A stretch of DNA of 38,268 bases. Source: Bacteroidetes bacterium CG2_30_33_31 (GTDB lineage: Bacteria; Bacteroidota; Bacteroidia; Bacteroidales; UBA1556). Positions within the stretch are counted from its first letter, which is position 1; the number at the start of each line of letters is the position of its first letter. The notes beneath the pieces are model-generated. The model did no database searches. It was not told where the DNA came from and saw only the letters and a program-made list of their open reading frames with translations. This document shows positions 34,944-38,268 of this stretch, one piece after another. The stretch lies in the NCBI GenBank assembly GCA_001872625.1, contig MNXP01000008.1:1-38268 (forward strand). Reading direction: 5' to 3'. Both the position numbers and the translations under genes were made by a program.

Positions 34944-35794
34944 GCCTCTGGAAATATGCCATTTGCTAAAGTTAATGACTGGCTAAATGCTGCCATATCA
35001 AGAAGCGGCTGTTGACCAATTTCATTAAGAAAGCTAATTAAATTTGTGGTAGGTAAATTTCCAACCATCACATGTTTCGACATAGGGCAACCGCCTCTAC
35101 CATTGATTACTGCATCAAATCTGCGACAACCACTATCCCAGGCAGCTTGCACATTTTCCCTCCAATTTTGCTCGCTTGTGTGCAAGTGAGCACCAAATTC
35201 AATATTTGGAAAATCAGAAATAACTGCATCAAAAGTTGCTTCAATTAATGACTTATTTGCAAGGGCAATAGTATCGCTCAAAACCACGCATTTTACGCCG
35301 AGTTTTTTCAGTTCTAAAGTATTTTTATAAATAATCTCCAGATTCCATTCATCTCCATACGCATTGCCAAAAGCCATGGCATTATACAGTATCAATTCCT
35401 TACCAAATTTATCACAAAGTTCAACAATATTTTCAATGCTTTCGATGGCTTTTTGCTTGCTTGTATTGATATTCAGCTTCAAAAAAGTATCCGAAACAGA
35501 ATAAGGATAAGCAACAAAATCAATTGTATCAAACTCCATTGCTTTTTGCGCTCCACGCAGATTTCCAATGGTTACCATTGTTTTTGTTGTGCTGTCTGAT
35601 TTGTCAAGCGAATGTAAAACTTCCTCGGTATCGGCAAGTTGAGGTATAGCTTTTGGCGATACGAAACTTCCGATATCAATAATGCTAAAACCAATTTTGA
35701 AAAGCGAATTAATATATTCGATTTTCTTTTTTGTGGGTATAAATTCTGCAATTCCTTGCATTGCATCCCTTGGTGTCTCTATAATTTTAATCAT
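34940..35794 (-). CDS. hydroxymethylglutaryl-CoA lyase
   Basis: A 284-residue HMGL-like TIM-barrel enzyme, predicted to split 3-hydroxy-3-methylglutaryl-CoA into acetoacetate and acetyl-CoA in leucine breakdown. Active-site landmarks match: ETPRDAMQG with R9 and D10, SFVSPKAIPQLADTEEV, FGAHLHTS with H203 and H205 as metal ligands, and the catalytic cysteine C236 in GRGGCPM. A close alternative would be another HMGL-like aldolase, but the residue set favours HMG-CoA lyase. An acyl-CoA dehydrogenase that could act in the same pathway is encoded 33 kb away in the window, too far to infer linkage. Confidence 0.87.
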   Translation of the reverse strand: MIKIIETPRDAMQGIAEFIPTKKKIEYINSLFKIGFSIIDIGSFVSPKAIPQLADTEEVLHSLDKSDSTTKTMVTIGNLRGAQKAMEFDTIDFVAYPYSVSDTFLKLNINTSKQKAIESIENIVELCDKFGKELILYNAMAFGNAYGDEWNLEIIYKNTLELKKLGVKCVVLSDTIALANKSLIEATFDAVISDFPNIEFGAHLHTSEQNWRENVQAAWDSGCRRFDAVINGRGGCPMSKHVMVGNLPTTNLISFLNEIGQQPLLDMAAFSQSLTLANGIFPEA

Positions 35795-35902
35795 AATTTT
35801 GGAAATTTCGACAAGATAAAAATAGCTGATAAATTGAATCTAAATATTAACAATTTAGAACAGCATAGAGAGAAAAGACTTATTAATTTTCAAAAATATC
35901 AT

Positions 35903-36628
35903 TTAGTATTTTCTAAAAAAGCTTTGCCATTTTAATCTTATGACTCCAAAAATAGCTTCTTTAAAAATTCCTTTAGACATTTTAGATTCGCCTAAAGTTC
36001 TGTCGGTAAAAATTATCGGCACTTCTTTTATCTTAAAACCAAATTTAAAAGTGGTGAATTTCATTTCAATTTGAAAGGCATAACCTGTAAATTTAATTTT
36101 ATCTAAATTAATGGTTTTCAGTACCTTTGCTGTATAACACATAAAACCAGCGGTTGTATCTCGAATAGAAATGCCAGTAATTAAACGAACATAAGCCGAA
36201 GCATAATACGACATAAGAACGCGCCCTATAGGCCAGTTGACAACATTTACTCCAGTGATATATCGCGAACCAATAGCTACATCAAAACCTTCTTGGGAAG
36301 TAGCATGAAATAGCCTTACCAAATCTTCAGGATTATGAGAAAAATCGGCATCCATTTCAAAAATATATCCATAATCTCTTTCCAATGCCCATTTAAATCC
36401 ATGAATATAAGCAGTTCCTAAACCCAACTTGCCTTTCCGTTCTTCCATAAAAAGCCTGCCATCAAATTCATTCATTATATTTCTGATAATCAGAGCTGTA
36501 CCATCAGGCGAATTATCTTCCACAATAAGAATATCAAAGGCTGGTTCCAAAGTAAATACCTTGCGTATTATGGCTTCAATATTATCTTTTTCGTTATATG
36601 TTGGTATTATTACTAAACGCTTTTCCAA
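35903..36628 (-). CDS. polyprenol-phosphate mannosyltransferase-like GT2 enzyme
   Basis: A 241-residue family 2 glycosyltransferase close to dolichol/polyprenol-phosphate mannose synthases: IIPTYNEKDNI, IVEDNSPDGT, GLGTAYIHGFKWAL and the metal-binding DAD within EMDADFSHNPEDL (D93, D95), plus IGSRYI and ESKMSKGIFKEA. No C-terminal membrane helices, so it is the short form, acting on the cytoplasmic face of the membrane. Start is TTG: an in-frame TAA lies seven codons or fewer upstream without any ATG between. A perfect minus-strand -7 (TAACTTTG) is 27 bases upstream. The sugar could be mannose or glucose; mannose fits the motifs better. Confidence 0.9.
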   Translation of the reverse strand: MEKRLVIIPTYNEKDNIEAIIRKVFTLEPAFDILIVEDNSPDGTALIIRNIMNEFDGRLFMEERKGKLGLGTAYIHGFKWALERDYGYIFEMDADFSHNPEDLVRLFHATSQEGFDVAIGSRYITGVNVVNWPIGRVLMSYYASAYVRLITGISIRDTTAGFMCYTAKVLKTINLDKIKFTGYAFQIEMKFTTFKFGFKIKEVPIIFTDRTLGESKMSKGIFKEAIFGVIRLKWQSFFRKY

Positions 36629-36655
36629 TGTTATTTAATTTCGGTAATGAAGGAA

Positions 36656-36663
36656 CAAAGTTA
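36656..36663 (-). promoter_or_regulatory. -7 element for the GT2 gene
   Basis: On the minus strand TAACTTTG is a perfect TAnnTTTG match 27 bases ahead of the TTG start, in the 65-bp gap after porW. No -33 at the usual spacing, so provisional. Confidence 0.35.
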
Positions 36664-36693
36664 TTTAATTTTCTGAAAAACTGATAAAATATT

Positions 36694-38268
36694 TTACTCA
36701 GAATAATATTTTGAGTAGAATTTTTTATAGGCATCTATATCTTTAGATTTATATAATTCAGTGTAATTTTCTTGAGAAATTATAAAAAAATTACCATCAA
36801 CTTTAGTTAGTACATCTGCAATTATTGAGTTGCGATTAAGCGTTTTATAATAAGTAAAAGCGTCGGTTTTGTTTTTAAAATTACTCACACCAACTATCAC
36901 CAAACTATTGTTAATAGGAATAGCAGAGACCGTAAGTTGGTCTGAAGCAAAATATGTGTCATTATGGTTAGTTAGTTTCATTTGCACTTCGGTAGCAGGA
37001 ATTTTATTTCTATCCACCACCACCACAAAAATATGAGTTTCATTTTCATTGTATGAATATATCGACTTATCTTCAATTTCTTGTTGTTTAGACTTTGAAG
37101 ACTGATCAGAGGAGCTTTTATTAATGGAATTTCCTTTTTTCATCTGTTCAATAATCTGAGCGGCCAGCAATGCAGCATCAGTTTCAGGATATGATGAAAT
37201 CACAATATTTAGAGCAATTACAAAGTTGCTTGTGTCGGAAGTTTTGCCAATAGCAAGAGCTTTAAGCAATGAAAATTTCGACAACAAGACCTTCTCCAAA
37301 GCATTGCCTTTCAATGCTTCTTCACTTAATTCCAAGGTCTTATTATAATTTCCTTGATTGTAAAAAGTGTAAGCCTCTTTGTATAGACTCTTCGCCATTT
37401 CAGTTTTTACCTGAAGTTTCGTATAATATTCTGGATCGCTTAAAATCTTTGCATAATCAGTATTTGGGTATTCGTTGAGTAAAGTTTTTTTGTAGTATTT
37501 TGCATCAGATTCATTGTTATTTTGAACATAAATTTGAAACAAGAAGTAATAAGCTGCTGGAGTATTTTCACCTTTTGGATAGCGCTTGAGCAATTTGTCG
37601 AAAGATTCAATCGATTTATTATAATTCAAAAGTTTCTCCTTGTAAATAAAACCTAAATTATAGAGCGCTTGAGCGACTTTGATGTTTGAAGTATCCATCA
37701 TTTCCTTTGTCATAGGCACATTTTGAAGATAATAAGAACGGCTTTTGCGGTCGTTTTTTAGCTTTAAGATACTATCATTTTTTTCTTTCTCCAATTCAGA
37801 AAACTCTTCCTCATTGCCAATTTCTAAAGATTCTTTGGAGCTAATTCTCCAATTATCTGCTAATTTTCGTGGTCCCCATTTTTTCTGAAATTCTGCAAAT
37901 CCAAAGCTCAAAGTCTGCGGATTATAGAAATAAAATTTCTGAGTGCTCGCCTGAGTTACTGAAGTTGTGGTAGCTCTATTTTCTTCCAAAAATTGAAGGC
38001 TTTGTTGGCGATCAATTTCATCCTGAGCTTTCTTTTGCTCAAGATCAATTTCAGACTTTATAATTCCATCGATAACATTATTTCGTTTTGAGTCCGACAT
38101 GGCTGCAAGAGCCTGTAGGCTATCTTCTCTTTCCACCACCAAAAGATTGGTAACCAATTCGGTAAGAACATCTTTGCGCTCTTTTAGCATTGCATAATCG
38201 GTGTATGTTTTAGGGAGAAACAGAATTGTGCTATCGTAATATGCTTGAGCCTTCTGATATTCTGGCTT
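36694..38268 (-). CDS. porW: PorW/SprE-like type IX secretion TPR protein (5' end outside window)
   Basis: The frame is open to the right edge of the window, so the first methionine visible (38190) is internal and the gene's start is missing. About 524 C-terminal residues are present: DSLQALAAMSDSKRN, a coiled stretch, then FYFYNPQTLSFGFAEFQKKW and GPRKLADNWR, a stretch I recognise from PorW/SprE proteins, followed by TPR repeats (about 200-330 of the visible part) and a C-terminal beta-rich domain. PorW/SprE is a lipoprotein needed for type IX secretion and gliding in Bacteroidota. The partner por genes and T9SS cargo with sorting domains are not in the window. Lipoprotein signal cannot be checked here. 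Confidence 0.87.
   Translation of the reverse strand, partial: KPEYQKAQAYYDSTILFLPKTYTDYAMLKERKDVLTELVTNLLVVEREDSLQALAAMSDSKRNNVIDGIIKSEIDLEQKKAQDEIDRQQSLQFLEENRATTTSVTQASTQKFYFYNPQTLSFGFAEFQKKWGPRKLADNWRISSKESLEIGNEEEFSELEKEKNDSILKLKNDRKSRSYYLQNVPMTKEMMDTSNIKVAQALYNLGFIYKEKLLNYNKSIESFDKLLKRYPKGENTPAAYYFLFQIYVQNNNESDAKYYKKTLLNEYPNTDYAKILSDPEYYTKLQVKTEMAKSLYKEAYTFYNQGNYNKTLELSEEALKGNALEKVLLSKFSLLKALAIGKTSDTSNFVIALNIVISSYPETDAALLAAQIIEQMKKGNSINKSSSDQSSKSKQQEIEDKSIYSYNENETHIFVVVVDRNKIPATEVQMKLTNHNDTYFASDQLTVSAIPINNSLVIVGVSNFKNKTDAFTYYKTLNRNSIIADVLTKVDGNFFIISQENYTELYKSKDIDAYKKFYSKYYSE

Noticed and set aside
1-38268. CRISPR arrays, tRNA or rRNA genes, riboswitches
   Set aside because: No spaced identical repeats, cloverleaf or known riboswitch core was seen on reading the intergenic regions; short AT-rich repeats are too few or irregular.

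Overview
The window is low-GC chromosomal DNA of a Bacteroidota bacterium. Evidence for this is a SusC/SusD pair, an UpxY-type NusG paralogue, a DUF4270 lipoprotein, a PorW/SprE-like type IX secretion (T9SS) protein, and several promoters of the Bacteroidota form TTTG/TTG-N19-21-TAnnTTTG. Genus cannot be given from sequence alone. Genes are dense, there is no tRNA, rRNA or CRISPR array, and the only mobile-element trace is the 3' end of a transposase at the left edge.

Layout. 1-526: transposase tail and a 411-bp gene-poor stretch with small repeats. 527-1672: acyl-CoA dehydrogenase with a terminator. 1920-6698: susC-susD pair with its own promoter and terminator. 7119-16459, all minus: LTA-synthase-like phosphotransferase, orphan TPR histidine kinase, outer-membrane barrel protein, class III fructose-1,6-bisphosphatase, YgiQ radical SAM protein. 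16513-19019, plus: Wzz-like chain-length protein and O-antigen ligase/polymerase. 19029-19328, minus: ArsR regulator. 19586-21196, plus: S41 peptidase, whose stop overlaps that of upxY. 21191-25752, minus operon: short GT5-like protein, DUF4270 lipoprotein, glmS, upxY. 25861-30308, plus operon, divergent from the last: panC, panD, flippase-like membrane protein, rfaE2, OmpR-type response regulator, histidine kinase. 30407-33436, minus: small membrane protein and TonB-dependent receptor. 33669-34943: aspartate kinase, overlapping the stop of HMG-CoA lyase on the other strand. 35903-36628: polyprenol-phosphate mannosyltransferase-like GT2. 36694 to the right edge: PorW/SprE, 5' end outside the window.

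How the genes fit together. The middle of the window (about 14-30 kb) is enriched in envelope genes: amino-sugar supply (GlmS), a capsule-type antiterminator (UpxY), heptose activation (RfaE2), a Wzz/ligase pair, an LTA-synthase-like enzyme, a flippase-like membrane protein and a two-component pair. Two divergent operons in this region share a 108-bp intergenic region. The most interesting points are UpxY placed last in a glmS operon with no capsule locus behind it, the half-length GT5 protein with an altered substrate loop, and four genes where an in-frame stop rules out an ATG start. I see no clear defence island or wholly new system; most of the window is core chromosome.
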